A model generated the notes under the pieces. It was given only the letters and a program-made list of their open reading frames with translations, was not told where the DNA came from and ran no database searches. A stretch of DNA of 64,000 bases. Origin: CAZCQP01 sp964500895 (GTDB lineage: Bacteria; Bacillota; Clostridia; Lachnospirales; JAISER01). The stretch covers positions 1 through 64,000 of the forward strand of contig CAZCQP010000009.1 of the NCBI GenBank assembly GCA_964500895.1. The letters are read 5' to 3'. Below, in pieces: positions 1 to 8,578 of the stretch; position 1 is the stretch's first letter; each line of letters starts with the position of its first letter. Both the position numbers and the translations under genes were made by a program.

Positions 1-575
1 AAATACAGCATGTCCCCCCGGTCTGAATTCATAACCGGGTCAGCAGCAGTAGATTCTAAAAGCTTTGATATATCTGTGCCCGAAGCAATATTTAAGATTC
101 TTTTAAGCTGAATAGCACCCGAGGAAGCATTCAGCGCAACAGCTTCTGTTGCATACAGCTCTCCCAGTTCTGCCATGGTTTGGGACTTGGCACTGTCTGC
201 AATCCGGTCTGCTTCCTGCTCCAGTCTTGCATCTGTATTGATGTTTACACCGTGAAATTGGGTTTGCGGGGTCACTTTGTTTTGCTTCTGCTGCACAACA
301 TGCCCCAATTCATGCCCCAAATGTTTTTCCTGCCCGGAACCTATGTACACGTGGTTGCATTGGGTATAGGCCAATGCTTCAAACTGGGCAGGCTTATTGG
401 AATTGTAATGCACACGCACATCATCAAATGAAAACCCAGATGCTTGCTCAAACCTGGATTTCAAGCCGTCTGGAATGCCAGTTACATTGGGCACTTGGCT
501 GCTTTTTTTCTGAATGGTATGGTCTTGGTTTGGTTTTTTGCTTTGCTTTTCCTTTTGGTTGGCATAATCAAACAA
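1..575 (-). CDS. DUF4157 (eCIS core domain) protein, 3' end cut by window edge
   Basis: Reading leftward from a TTG at 575 there is an open frame to the window edge. The TTG is preceded by AAGGGGGG about 6 nt upstream, and an in-frame stop lies just before it, so this start is well defined. After a Lys/Gln-rich lead of about 35 residues comes a DUF4157-type domain with the run FSFDDVRVHYNS, then HLGHELGHVVQQ, an HExxH-like metalloprotease motif. DUF4157 is known from toxin or effector proteins linked to extracellular contractile injection systems, and also from stand-alone proteins. After the domain the chain continues with AIQLKRIL and leaves the window, so any C-terminal effector domain is unseen. 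It lies 86 bp after the EAL gene but beyond a terminator, so it probably has its own promoter. The domain call is confident; the role is unknown. Confidence 0.8.
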   Translation of the reverse strand, partial: MFDYANQKEKQSKKPNQDHTIQKKSSQVPNVTGIPDGLKSRFEQASGFSFDDVRVHYNSNKPAQFEALAYTQCNHVYIGSGQEKHLGHELGHVVQQKQNKVTPQTQFHGVNINTDARLEQEADRIADSAKSQTMAELGELYATEAVALNASSGAIQLKRILNIASGTDISKLLESTAADPVMNSDRGDMLY

Positions 576-610
576 CCGTAACCCCCCTTATGATATTCAT
601 CCATGCCAAT

Positions 611-648
611 AAAAATTTAGGGAAAACCTTTTTAAAAGTTTTCCCTAA
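611..648 (-). terminator. Rho-independent terminator after the EAL gene
   Basis: A perfect 11-bp inverted repeat (TTAGGGAAAAC and its complement) with a short A/T loop is followed on the minus strand by a T-rich tract. It sits directly after the stop of the gene ending at 662. Confidence 0.8.
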
Positions 649-661
649 GAAAGTTCCGTAT

Positions 662-2893
662 TTATTCCACAAACCGCTCGGTAAACTCATGAAAGGGCAT
701 AGGCTTGGCAAAATAATACCCTTGCACAATTTCGCAACCAATCTCCCGCAGCAAATCAATGTGGGCCTTGGTTTCCACCCCTTCTGCTACCGTGTGGATA
801 TCCAGCTTTTTAGCCATCTGAATCACGCTGGTAATGACAATTTGCTCCCGTTTGGCTTCTTTCGATTTTTCAAAGAAGCTGCGGTCAATTTTCACCACGT
901 CTATCGGTATTTCCTTTAGCAGACCCAAGGAAGAATAGCCGGTGCCAAAGTCGTCCATGGAAAGGGTAAATCCGGCCTCATGTAGTTCTGCCAGCACAGC
1001 TTTAAGCACCGCTTCATTGCCCACCATAGAGGACTCGGTTATCTCCGTCTCCAAATATTCGTGGGGCACCCCGTATTGGTCTGCAATGGCGCACAAACAC
1101 GATACAAAGCCGCCTTTAAGCAGATGAAGCCTTGAAAAATTAGTAGAAATGATGAATGGCTTTTTCCCTGCATCTATTAAGGATTTTAAATACTTGCAAG
1201 CTTGCTCAAACATATACATATCCAGTTGCACCACAAACCCGTTTTTTTCAAAAATAGGAATAAAGTCCGCCGGGTACATGATGTATTGGCCTTTTATCCA
1301 CCAACGGGCCAGCGCTTCCGCTCCAACCAACGTATTGTCTGCCAAGGCGTACTTAGGTTGCAAAAACATGGTAAATTCCTCGTCTGCAAGGGCTTTTTCC
1401 ATTTTTGCTTCCACCTCACGCTCCAGGTTTAATTTATCCCGCAGCTTGCTGTCGTATTTCTGGGTTTTGTTTTCCAGCAGCTCGTTCTTTTTGGCCGTAT
1501 TGTGGGCAAAACTCACCTTCTCAATAACCGCCAGAATGTCCGTTTCCCCCTGCTCCACCAAATACAGCCCAACGGCAAACTTCACCTTATACGTCATCAG
1601 GCCTTTAATTTTTTCGTTAAACATCCGCTCAAATTCCGCCTGCCTAGCTTCCATCTGTTCAAAATTTTCACAGTTTAACAAGGCAATGAAACGGTCGCCG
1701 TAAATATGGGCAAAACACTCGGTTTTGGGGTTACACAGTGCCTTCAAAGACTGGGCCGCCCCCCGTATCAGCTGGTCACCCACCACATAGCTGAAAATTT
1801 CGTTCAAAAAGTCCAGCCCTTCAATGTTCAGGCGCATGGCAGCATAGGGCCTTTGGGGGTTGTCTGCCAAAAGCAGGGAACCCTCCTCACGGAATTTGGT
1901 CATATTCGGGCAGTCTGTTAAATCGCTGTAGTATGCCTTTTTATACAGCAGCTCTGCATATTTTCTTTCAGACAAAATCAAGTAAATAACCAGCCCAAAA
2001 AACAAAAGAGCAATGCAAGCGGTTAAAATCACTGTTAGGAATAACAAGTAATTGGCTTGGGCAGCCACCACATCGTCTGGAACGGAAGTAAAAATATACC
2101 AACCGTTAAAATCCAACGGGGCATAATGGAGCAACCGTTTTTGGCCGTTGAAGCGGTATATCGAATGGCCGGAGATACCGGCCTGCATATTGGCCAAAAT
2201 GGTGTCGTAGTTGTCGTATTCAACGGGTTCGGATTCCTGCAAATATTCCAAAACATTAGACTTTACCCCGTTTTTCTGGCGGCTGGCACGGGTAATCACA
2301 TAGCCATCTGCATCACAAATGTAGGCACGGCCTTCCCCTTCAAAGGAAGCAAAAAATAGGTCGTTTAAGCTGGAAGTCACGTAAGCCCCTGCCAACACAG
2401 CCCCAATCTGGCCATTCTTGATGACCGGCACAGCAACGACCACAACCGTTTTGCCGTCCACCTGGGATATGATAGGGTCGGACACAGAAACCTGTCCTTT
2501 TAGCGCTTCCTGAAAATAGGTGCGGTGTGATACATCGATGCGTTTATCATAGCTGGTCACCCCTTGGCCAGATAGATCGGCAAGAATCATGTAATCGAAC
2601 CGGCTGGTGGTGGCTGCATCCTGTAAGAATTTTACCGCCAATAGGTGGTTGTTGGCGATGCCCTCCATGTTGGTTATAAGCTGGGCAATGGTGGTTACAA
2701 CGTTGATTTCCCCTTCTAAGTGGGATAAAAAAGTAAGCTTTTCCTGCCCCATCAGTTCCTGAATGGTCTGGCAGGACGTTTGGCTTAACATTTTTTTCAT
2801 TGCATAGTTGTAGAGCGACAAACCCAGAATTGTCGCCAATATTAGGATGCAAAAGAAAATATGGATAGATTTTCTGAAAGTATTTTTAAGCAT
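662..2893 (-). CDS. Membrane c-di-GMP phosphodiesterase: Cache-degenerate GGDEF-EAL
   Basis: This 743-aa protein has an N-terminal membrane segment (about 10-30), a Cache-type extracellular sensor region (about 35-275), a second membrane segment (about 280-310), a GGDEF-like domain (about 330-480) and an EAL domain (about 490-740). The GGDEF signature is replaced by YGDRF, so cyclase activity is unlikely; such domains often act as regulatory GTP-binding modules. The EAL domain keeps the catalytic motifs: EALARW, the DDFGTGYSS loop, KIDRSFF, AEGVET and the C-terminal GYYFAKPMPF. It should therefore hydrolyse c-di-GMP in response to an external ligand. The ATG has a GGGAGGA ribosome site. It appears monocistronic, between two terminators. 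Family call is strong; the ligand is unknown. Confidence 0.93.
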   Translation of the reverse strand: MLKNTFRKSIHIFFCILILATILGLSLYNYAMKKMLSQTSCQTIQELMGQEKLTFLSHLEGEINVVTTIAQLITNMEGIANNHLLAVKFLQDAATTSRFDYMILADLSGQGVTSYDKRIDVSHRTYFQEALKGQVSVSDPIISQVDGKTVVVVAVPVIKNGQIGAVLAGAYVTSSLNDLFFASFEGEGRAYICDADGYVITRASRQKNGVKSNVLEYLQESEPVEYDNYDTILANMQAGISGHSIYRFNGQKRLLHYAPLDFNGWYIFTSVPDDVVAAQANYLLFLTVILTACIALLFFGLVIYLILSERKYAELLYKKAYYSDLTDCPNMTKFREEGSLLLADNPQRPYAAMRLNIEGLDFLNEIFSYVVGDQLIRGAAQSLKALCNPKTECFAHIYGDRFIALLNCENFEQMEARQAEFERMFNEKIKGLMTYKVKFAVGLYLVEQGETDILAVIEKVSFAHNTAKKNELLENKTQKYDSKLRDKLNLEREVEAKMEKALADEEFTMFLQPKYALADNTLVGAEALARWWIKGQYIMYPADFIPIFEKNGFVVQLDMYMFEQACKYLKSLIDAGKKPFIISTNFSRLHLLKGGFVSCLCAIADQYGVPHEYLETEITESSMVGNEAVLKAVLAELHEAGFTLSMDDFGTGYSSLGLLKEIPIDVVKIDRSFFEKSKEAKREQIVITSVIQMAKKLDIHTVAEGVETKAHIDLLREIGCEIVQGYYFAKPMPFHEFTERFVE

Positions 2894-3053
2894 AAGCTTC
2901 CTCCCGTGCTGCTATTGCTCCAGTAACGCCGCTTCAGCAAAACCTCCTGAAGCCCTCGTCACCATGTAGTCGATGGTGCCCTTCTAGCGCTATGCAAAAA
3001 ATTGTAGACCGTACCAGCATTTCCACAATGGCCATAAAATATTGCCCATTCAC

Positions 3054-3086
3054 ATAAACAAAAACCGCCAAATGAACATTTGACGG
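3054..3086 (-). terminator. Terminator of the lipoprotein gene
   Basis: The minus strand reads CCGTCAAATG-TT-CATTTGGCGG (one G-T wobble), followed by TTTTTGTTT. It lies about 50 bp after the stop of the lipoprotein gene. Confidence 0.85.
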
Positions 3087-3138
3087 CCCTGTCTGCAACA
3101 AACCCAATACAGAAGCCGTAAGCAGGTTTGCTTGTGTT

Positions 3139-3774
3139 TCAGCGTTCTTCTGTAGTTTCTGTTTCATCATCTACATTCAAGTCATCGGGATAAACAACGG
3201 TGTCAAACACTGTTTGGGTGGCAGCATCCTGCACATCCACTTGCAGCCGAATGTCTGCTTCCGGCACACCGTCATAAAGCTGATAAATGTAGCTGCTAAG
3301 CCAAAAGCCAATAACAACAAAACCATCCAGGCTTTCTTCATACTGTGCTTGGTCCACAACCAAGGTCATATGGGTCAAGTCGTCACTGGTGATGATGTCT
3401 TTGATAGAGCTATCTTCACTGCTTTTCGTCTTATCAAAAAATTCTTGAACCGTATCTTTAATTTCATTCAATTTTTCCGTATGGATAGCTTTAGACATGG
3501 TGATGGACCGGGAGCCGTCCTGGTTGATGGTCACCTGATACTTGCTGGTATCGTCGTATTCTCCGTTATCGTTCCCGAAGAAGGATTCTGGCAGCGTAAT
3601 GGTCACTTGTTCGTCAGCAGCAGTCGTGGTAGTAGCAGCACTGGCCTGGGCTTGGGGGGCGCTTTCTGCCGGCGCAGTTGTTTGGGTTGCTGCTTCTGGT
3701 TCTTTCTTCGCCGTGCAAGCCACAGACCCAAAACAGATGCTGGCAATTAATAAAAACGCTAATAGTTTTTTCAT
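3139..3774 (-). CDS. Putative secreted lipoprotein, unknown function
   Basis: From the ATG at 3774 (AAGGAGG 8 nt upstream) the protein has 211 aa. It opens with a lipoprotein signal, MKKLLAFLL...SVAC, where Cys20 is the predicted lipidation site. A low-complexity Ala/Thr/Glu/Gln linker (to about residue 50) follows, then a mixed alpha/beta domain of about 150 residues with no motif I recognise. The longer reading frame (from 3834) covers the promoter, so the downstream ATG is preferred. A strong promoter precedes it and a terminator follows, so it is a single-gene unit. It is probably anchored on the outer face of the membrane; substrate or partner unknown. Confidence 0.8.
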   Translation of the reverse strand: MKKLLAFLLIASICFGSVACTAKKEPEAATQTTAPAESAPQAQASAATTTTAADEQVTITLPESFFGNDNGEYDDTSKYQVTINQDGSRSITMSKAIHTEKLNEIKDTVQEFFDKTKSSEDSSIKDIITSDDLTHMTLVVDQAQYEESLDGFVVIGFWLSSYIYQLYDGVPEADIRLQVDVQDAATQTVFDTVVYPDDLNVDDETETTEER

Positions 3775-3812
3775 TATAGCCTCCTTCGATTGTTCTTCGG
3801 CTTTCGTCAATG

Positions 3813-3841
3813 TGTATAATAAAGCATAAACCATTTGTCAA
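3813..3841 (-). promoter_or_regulatory. Sigma-A-type promoter of the lipoprotein gene
   Basis: TTGACA, 17-bp spacer, TATACA on the minus strand, ending about 40 bp upstream of the lipoprotein start. Confidence 0.85.
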
Positions 3842-3880
3842 TTTTTGTCAACAGTCTAGCGGGTTCACCACCACGATATG

Positions 3881-3902
3881 TAGGGGCGAACTGTGTTCGC
3901 CC
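3881..3902. repeat. Short hairpin sharing TAGGGGCG with the hairpin at 40850
   Basis: GGGCGAAC-TGT-GTTCGCCC forms an 8-bp stem right after the DUF3892 stop. There is no T-run in the direction of that gene. The TAGGGGCG edge recurs in the larger hairpin at 40850-40910, which suggests a dispersed intergenic element rather than a plain terminator. Confidence 0.45.
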
Positions 3903-3910
3903 ACCGTGTC

Positions 3911-4207
3911 TTATTCCCCCACCGTAGGCAGGTGGCTTAAATTATTGCCTTCCGTATCATCGGGCAACGATTTTAAATAGGCATTGCCATTGCGGCTGGA
4001 AATGCCCACCCCAACAATACCCCCGGCCCGGGCCAGCTCCACCGCCGCTTGCTTATCCAAAATGCGTCCGTCTGCCAACTGATACCCCGTCACCCGGCTG
4101 CCGTCTTTGGTTAGCCCCACAATGCGCTGGGCGTTAGGGGCAGGCTGCGGAATTTCCTGCAACGCCTTCATGGGCAGGCTTTCAGCATTTGTTTTTAAAT
4201 CTTGCAT
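3911..4207 (-). CDS. DUF3892-type small protein
   Basis: This 98-aa protein is read from the ATG at 4207, which has AAGGAG 8 nt upstream; an upstream in-frame ATG at 4252 lacks a ribosome site. The core (about residues 35-90) reads IVGLTKDGSRVTGYQLADG, then ILDKQAAVELA, then a G-V/I-rich strand and an Asn-Gly-x-x-YL end, the pattern of DUF3892 domains. These small domains have no known biochemical role. It is monocistronic, with a TATA-like -10 immediately upstream of the ribosome site. Confidence 0.75.
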   Translation of the reverse strand: MQDLKTNAESLPMKALQEIPQPAPNAQRIVGLTKDGSRVTGYQLADGRILDKQAAVELARAGGIVGVGISSRNGNAYLKSLPDDTEGNNLSHLPTVGE

Positions 4208-4302
4208 ATGCCTGTGCTCCTTGTATAATGTATTTACGGTGCTTTTTTTCAAGCACGCCGCATAAAAAATGATTATCCATAAGAAACTATCGGAGGTTCG
4301 TT

Positions 4303-4821
4303 ATGCATTCTATTATTCTTGAAACGCAAAGAACCTATTTAAGACAAATTTGTCTTGAAGATTTTAATGAAATTTTTGCAATATTAGGTGATCAAGACGT
4401 CATGTATGCTTGGGAACACGCCTTTTCTGCTACCGATGTTCGCAGCTGGATGAATGAAAACATCTTGCGCTATAACAGAGATGGCTATAGCTATTGGGCA
4501 GTCATTTTAAAAAACACAGAAAAGATGATTGGCCTTTGTGGTATTTTCAAAGAAGAGGCAGACCGTCAAGCTTATGTTGGGCTTGGGTACATCTTCCACA
4601 AAGCGTTTTGGGGTCAGGGCTTTGCGTTTGAGTGTGCCAACGCTTGTAAAAACTTTGCTTTTCATTCACTGCAAATTCCTTTACTCACCGCACAAATTAG
4701 ACCAGATAATACACCTTCCCAAAAGATTGCAGAAAAACTTGGTATGGCTGTTATAAAGCATTTTGACCGTTTTTATAAAGGAAAGCATGTACCCCACCTA
4801 TTGTTTGGCTGTTCACAGTAA
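4303..4821 (+). CDS. GNAT family N-acetyltransferase (RimJ/RimL-like)
   Basis: This 172-aa protein is preceded by GGAGG. It opens with TQRTYLRQICLEDFNEIF, typical of RimJ/RimL-type acetyltransferases, and has the acetyl-CoA binding strand-loop around GLGYIFHKAFWGQGFAFE (about 95-112), followed by the late TAQIRPDNTPSQKIAEKLGM helix-loop. It should acetylate an amino group of a protein N-terminus or small molecule; the substrate cannot be inferred. It is slightly more AT-rich than the flanking genes and converges on the HD-domain gene. Confidence 0.88.
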   Translation: MHSIILETQRTYLRQICLEDFNEIFAILGDQDVMYAWEHAFSATDVRSWMNENILRYNRDGYSYWAVILKNTEKMIGLCGIFKEEADRQAYVGLGYIFHKAFWGQGFAFECANACKNFAFHSLQIPLLTAQIRPDNTPSQKIAEKLGMAVIKHFDRFYKGKHVPHLLFGCSQ

Positions 4822-4841
4822 TGGTTTTTACCTACCTGCCT

Positions 4842-5447
4842 TTATCTATATGCCTTTACCTTTTCCAAAAAGACCTTAATGTTCTGGCTTTCATGGGCCG
4901 TGTCTATCCCTGTGCGCCCCAGCCGGTCACACAAGCCCAACAGCGCCACATCCTCCACATTGGTTTGGGTCAACATGCCGGAAATGTCTGCAAAAGGCAA
5001 ATCCTTCACCACAAACAAAATTTGCATGTGCCACCGTACCAACGCCTGTACTTGCCCAATAAAAGCTTCTTCTTCAAAACATTCTAAAAATTCCCGGGCC
5101 ATTTCCGCCCCCACTTTGTCGTGGTCGTAGGCCGTAATTTTCCCTTTGCGCATCCGGGTGGTTTTGGCTTTTCCAATGTCGTGGAGCAACGCCGCCCACA
5201 TGAACACCCTGGGGTTGGTGGCCTGGCTTTTGCGCTTGGCGGCTTCATCCACCACCAGCAGGGTGTGGTTCCACACATGGCCTTCCGGGTGATGGGTAGG
5301 CGACTGGGGCACCCGATGCAAGGTGCTTAACATGGTGAAGGGATGGTTTTCAAAATCAGGGTTCTCAAGGGTGTCCAAATAGCGGGATGGCTGCCCATCC
5401 CTGCATAAATGCTCATCTAATGCTTCAAAAAGCTCAAATTTATCCAT
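4842..5447 (-). CDS. HD-domain phosphohydrolase, tRNA nucleotidyltransferase HD-like
   Basis: The 201-aa protein is read from the ATG at 5447 (AAAGGAGA upstream); the longer open frame to 5627 overlaps the divergent kbl promoter region and is rejected. An HD domain spans about 40-170: HVWNHTLLVVDEAA supplies the first His, LLHDIGKA the HD pair, and YDHDKVGAEMA and VRWHM later His residues. The order and spacing resemble the HD module of bacterial CCA-adding enzymes, but the nucleotidyltransferase half is absent. It is probably a metal-dependent phosphatase or phosphodiesterase on a nucleotide substrate. Confidence 0.82.
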   Translation of the reverse strand: MDKFELFEALDEHLCRDGQPSRYLDTLENPDFENHPFTMLSTLHRVPQSPTHHPEGHVWNHTLLVVDEAAKRKSQATNPRVFMWAALLHDIGKAKTTRMRKGKITAYDHDKVGAEMAREFLECFEEEAFIGQVQALVRWHMQILFVVKDLPFADISGMLTQTNVEDVALLGLCDRLGRTGIDTAHESQNIKVFLEKVKAYR

Positions 5448-5611
5448 GAGGTTTTCTCCTTTAGTCTTACACATTTCTATTTTTCCACGTTTCCGGCAGA
5501 TTAGCCCGCCATTTTCTAACATGGTAAAATTTTTATGGCTTTTAAATAGGCCATGCGCTATAATTATCGTATATATTTTAACCGTTTGGATGCAGGATGA
5601 GGAGAGATGGT

Positions 5612-6793
5612 ATGAAGCAAAAAGCACTAAACATTTTTCAAGAAGAACTGGATGCCATCAAAGCAAAGGGCATGTACAAGGAAGAACGGGTGATTTTAAC
5701 CCCCCAGGGCAAGGAGATTCAAACCCCCAAAGGCAAAGTGATTAACATGTGCGCCAACAATTACCTGGGGCTGGCCAACGACCCAGACATTATCCAGGCC
5801 GCCAAAGCCAGCTACGACCAATGGGGCTATGGCATGTCTTCGGTGCGCTTCATCTGCGGCACGCAGGACATTCACAAGCAGCTGGAAAAAGCCGTCAGCA
5901 CCTTTTTGGGCATGGAGGACACCATTTTGTACTCCTCCTGCTTCGATGCCAACACCGGCCTGTTTGAAACCCTTTTAACCGAGGAAGACGCCATCATTAG
6001 TGATGCCGCCAACCACGCCAGCATCATCGACGGGGTGCGGCTGTGTAAAGCCAACCGCTTCCGCTACCAAAACAACGACATGGGGGATTTAAAAGCCCAG
6101 CTGGAAGCCGCCAAAGACTGCCGCATTAAGCTCATTGTCACCGACGGGGTGTTCTCTATGGACGGCATCATCGCCGACCTGCCCGCCATTTGCGATTTAG
6201 CCGAAGCTTACGGTGCACTGGTGATGGTGGACGACAGCCATGCCGTGGGTTTTGTGGGGGAAACTGGCCGGGGCACTCACGAATACCGCAACGTCATGGG
6301 CCGGGTGGACATTTTGACCGGCACGTTCGGCAAAGCCATGGGTGGTGCCAGCGGCGGGTACACCGCAGCCAGCAAAGTGATTGTGGACTTGCTGCGCCAA
6401 AGAAGCCGCCCCTACCTGTTTTCAAATTCAGTGGCCCCCGCCATTGTCTGCGGCACACTGAAAACCATTGAACTGCTCACCACCTACTCAGACAAGCGGA
6501 ATAAGCTGGTGGAAAACACCACCTTCTACCGCAAACTGTTAACGGAAAACGGCTTTGACATTATTGAAGGCACCCACCCCATTGTGCCCATCATGTTTTA
6601 TGATGAAGTGAAAGCCGTGGAAACTGCCGCTCAAATGTACGAAAAAGGGGTGTATGTCATCGGGTTTACATTCCCGGTGGTGCCCAAAGGCAAGGCCCGC
6701 ATCCGCACCCAGGTTTCCGCCACCCATACGGAAGAAGAACTGGCTTATGCGGTGCAGTGTTTAAAAGAAATTCGAGATAAAGACAACCGGTAA
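5612..6793 (+). CDS. kbl: Glycine C-acetyltransferase (2-amino-3-ketobutyrate CoA ligase)
   Basis: PLP enzyme of 393 aa that cleaves 2-amino-3-oxobutyrate with CoA to glycine and acetyl-CoA, the second step of threonine degradation. The family marks are visible: NNYLGLAN near the N-terminus, the SCFDAN loop, DDSHAVGFVG (PLP-ring Asp and His) and TGTFGKAMGGASGG with the Schiff-base Lys. The length matches the family. The start at 5612 is chosen because GAGGAGA lies 6 nt upstream; the ATG at 5597 would bury that site. It is first in a three-gene operon with tdh 26 bp downstream. A TATAAT lies about 45 bp upstream. Confidence 0.96.
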   Translation: MKQKALNIFQEELDAIKAKGMYKEERVILTPQGKEIQTPKGKVINMCANNYLGLANDPDIIQAAKASYDQWGYGMSSVRFICGTQDIHKQLEKAVSTFLGMEDTILYSSCFDANTGLFETLLTEEDAIISDAANHASIIDGVRLCKANRFRYQNNDMGDLKAQLEAAKDCRIKLIVTDGVFSMDGIIADLPAICDLAEAYGALVMVDDSHAVGFVGETGRGTHEYRNVMGRVDILTGTFGKAMGGASGGYTAASKVIVDLLRQRSRPYLFSNSVAPAIVCGTLKTIELLTTYSDKRNKLVENTTFYRKLLTENGFDIIEGTHPIVPIMFYDEVKAVETAAQMYEKGVYVIGFTFPVVPKGKARIRTQVSATHTEEELAYAVQCLKEIRDKDNR

Positions 6794-6819
6794 TAATATC
6801 ATTATAAAGAGGTGATCGG

Positions 6820-7860
<1,041 letters not shown>

Positions 7861-7886
7861 AGCAACCGTGTAGGGGGATATAACCA

Positions 7887-8525
7887 ATGAGTGAAAACAA
7901 AGGGCAACGGTCTTGTGCAGACTGCGGGTCTGTGCATTGCGGCAAGCCAAAAGGGGAATACCCTGAATTTTGCCTCACCACCCATTTAGAACAAAAGGAA
8001 TTGGAAGAAGTGTTGGCGCTGTATGACGAGCCGGAAAACCACGCCATCACTTTGAATGCGGCAGACATTGAGTTTGAGTTTTACAAGAAATACACCCGCA
8101 TTCAAGAGCTGGTGGAATTTGCCAAGCGCATGGGTTACAAAGACATTGGCATTGCCACCTGCATGGGCTTGATAGACGAAACACGCATACTGGCCAAAAT
8201 ACTGCGCAGCCATGGGTTTGAGGTGTACGGTGTGGCTTGCAAAGTGAGTGCCACCCCCAAATCCCGGGTGGGCATTGATGAACGGTGCGAAGGGGTGGGT
8301 GTGGCCATGTGTAACCCCATCCTTCAGGCCAAGCTGTTAAACAAGCACAACACCCAGCTAAACGTGATCATGGGGCTGTGTGTGGGCCACGACTGCCTGT
8401 TTGTAAAATATTCGGAAGCCCCGGTGACCACCCTTGTGGTGAAGGACCGGGTACTGGGGCATAACCCGGTGGCTGGACTGTACACCGCCGGCACGTATTA
8501 CGGGCATTTGTTGAAGAAGGATTAA
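7887..8525 (+). CDS. DUF1847 cysteine-rich metal-binding protein
   Basis: The 212-aa protein starts with a Cys cluster (CADCGSVHC, then FCLTT) and carries later conserved Cys, including GLCVGHDCLF, plus a repeated YCYTC-free alpha/beta fold. These match DUF1847, a Cys-rich family of anaerobes thought to bind metal. It follows tdh by 26 bp and is the last gene before a strong terminator, so it is co-transcribed with kbl-tdh. A role in threonine or glycine metabolism or in metal supply to Tdh is only suggested by position. Confidence 0.85.
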   Translation: MSENKGQRSCADCGSVHCGKPKGEYPEFCLTTHLEQKELEEVLALYDEPENHAITLNAADIEFEFYKKYTRIQELVEFAKRMGYKDIGIATCMGLIDETRILAKILRSHGFEVYGVACKVSATPKSRVGIDERCEGVGVAMCNPILQAKLLNKHNTQLNVIMGLCVGHDCLFVKYSEAPVTTLVVKDRVLGHNPVAGLYTAGTYYGHLLKKD

Positions 8526-8531
8526 AAAATG

Positions 8532-8570
8532 GTGGGGAACTTTTTCGAGAAAAAGTTCCCCACTCCCTTT
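8532..8570. terminator. Bidirectional terminator between the threonine operon and ftsH
   Basis: A 14-bp stem, GTGGGGAACTTTTT with its complement around a CGAG loop, has T-rich flanks on both strands (CCCTTTT on plus, ATTTTTT on minus). It serves the converging DUF1847 and ftsH genes. Confidence 0.9.
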
Positions 8571-8578
8571 TAATGTCC

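Noticed and set aside
2934..3170. 78-codon minus frame between the EAL gene and the lipoprotein
   Set aside because: It spans the lipoprotein terminator and its start lies in that gene's 3' end; no ribosome site and no family features.
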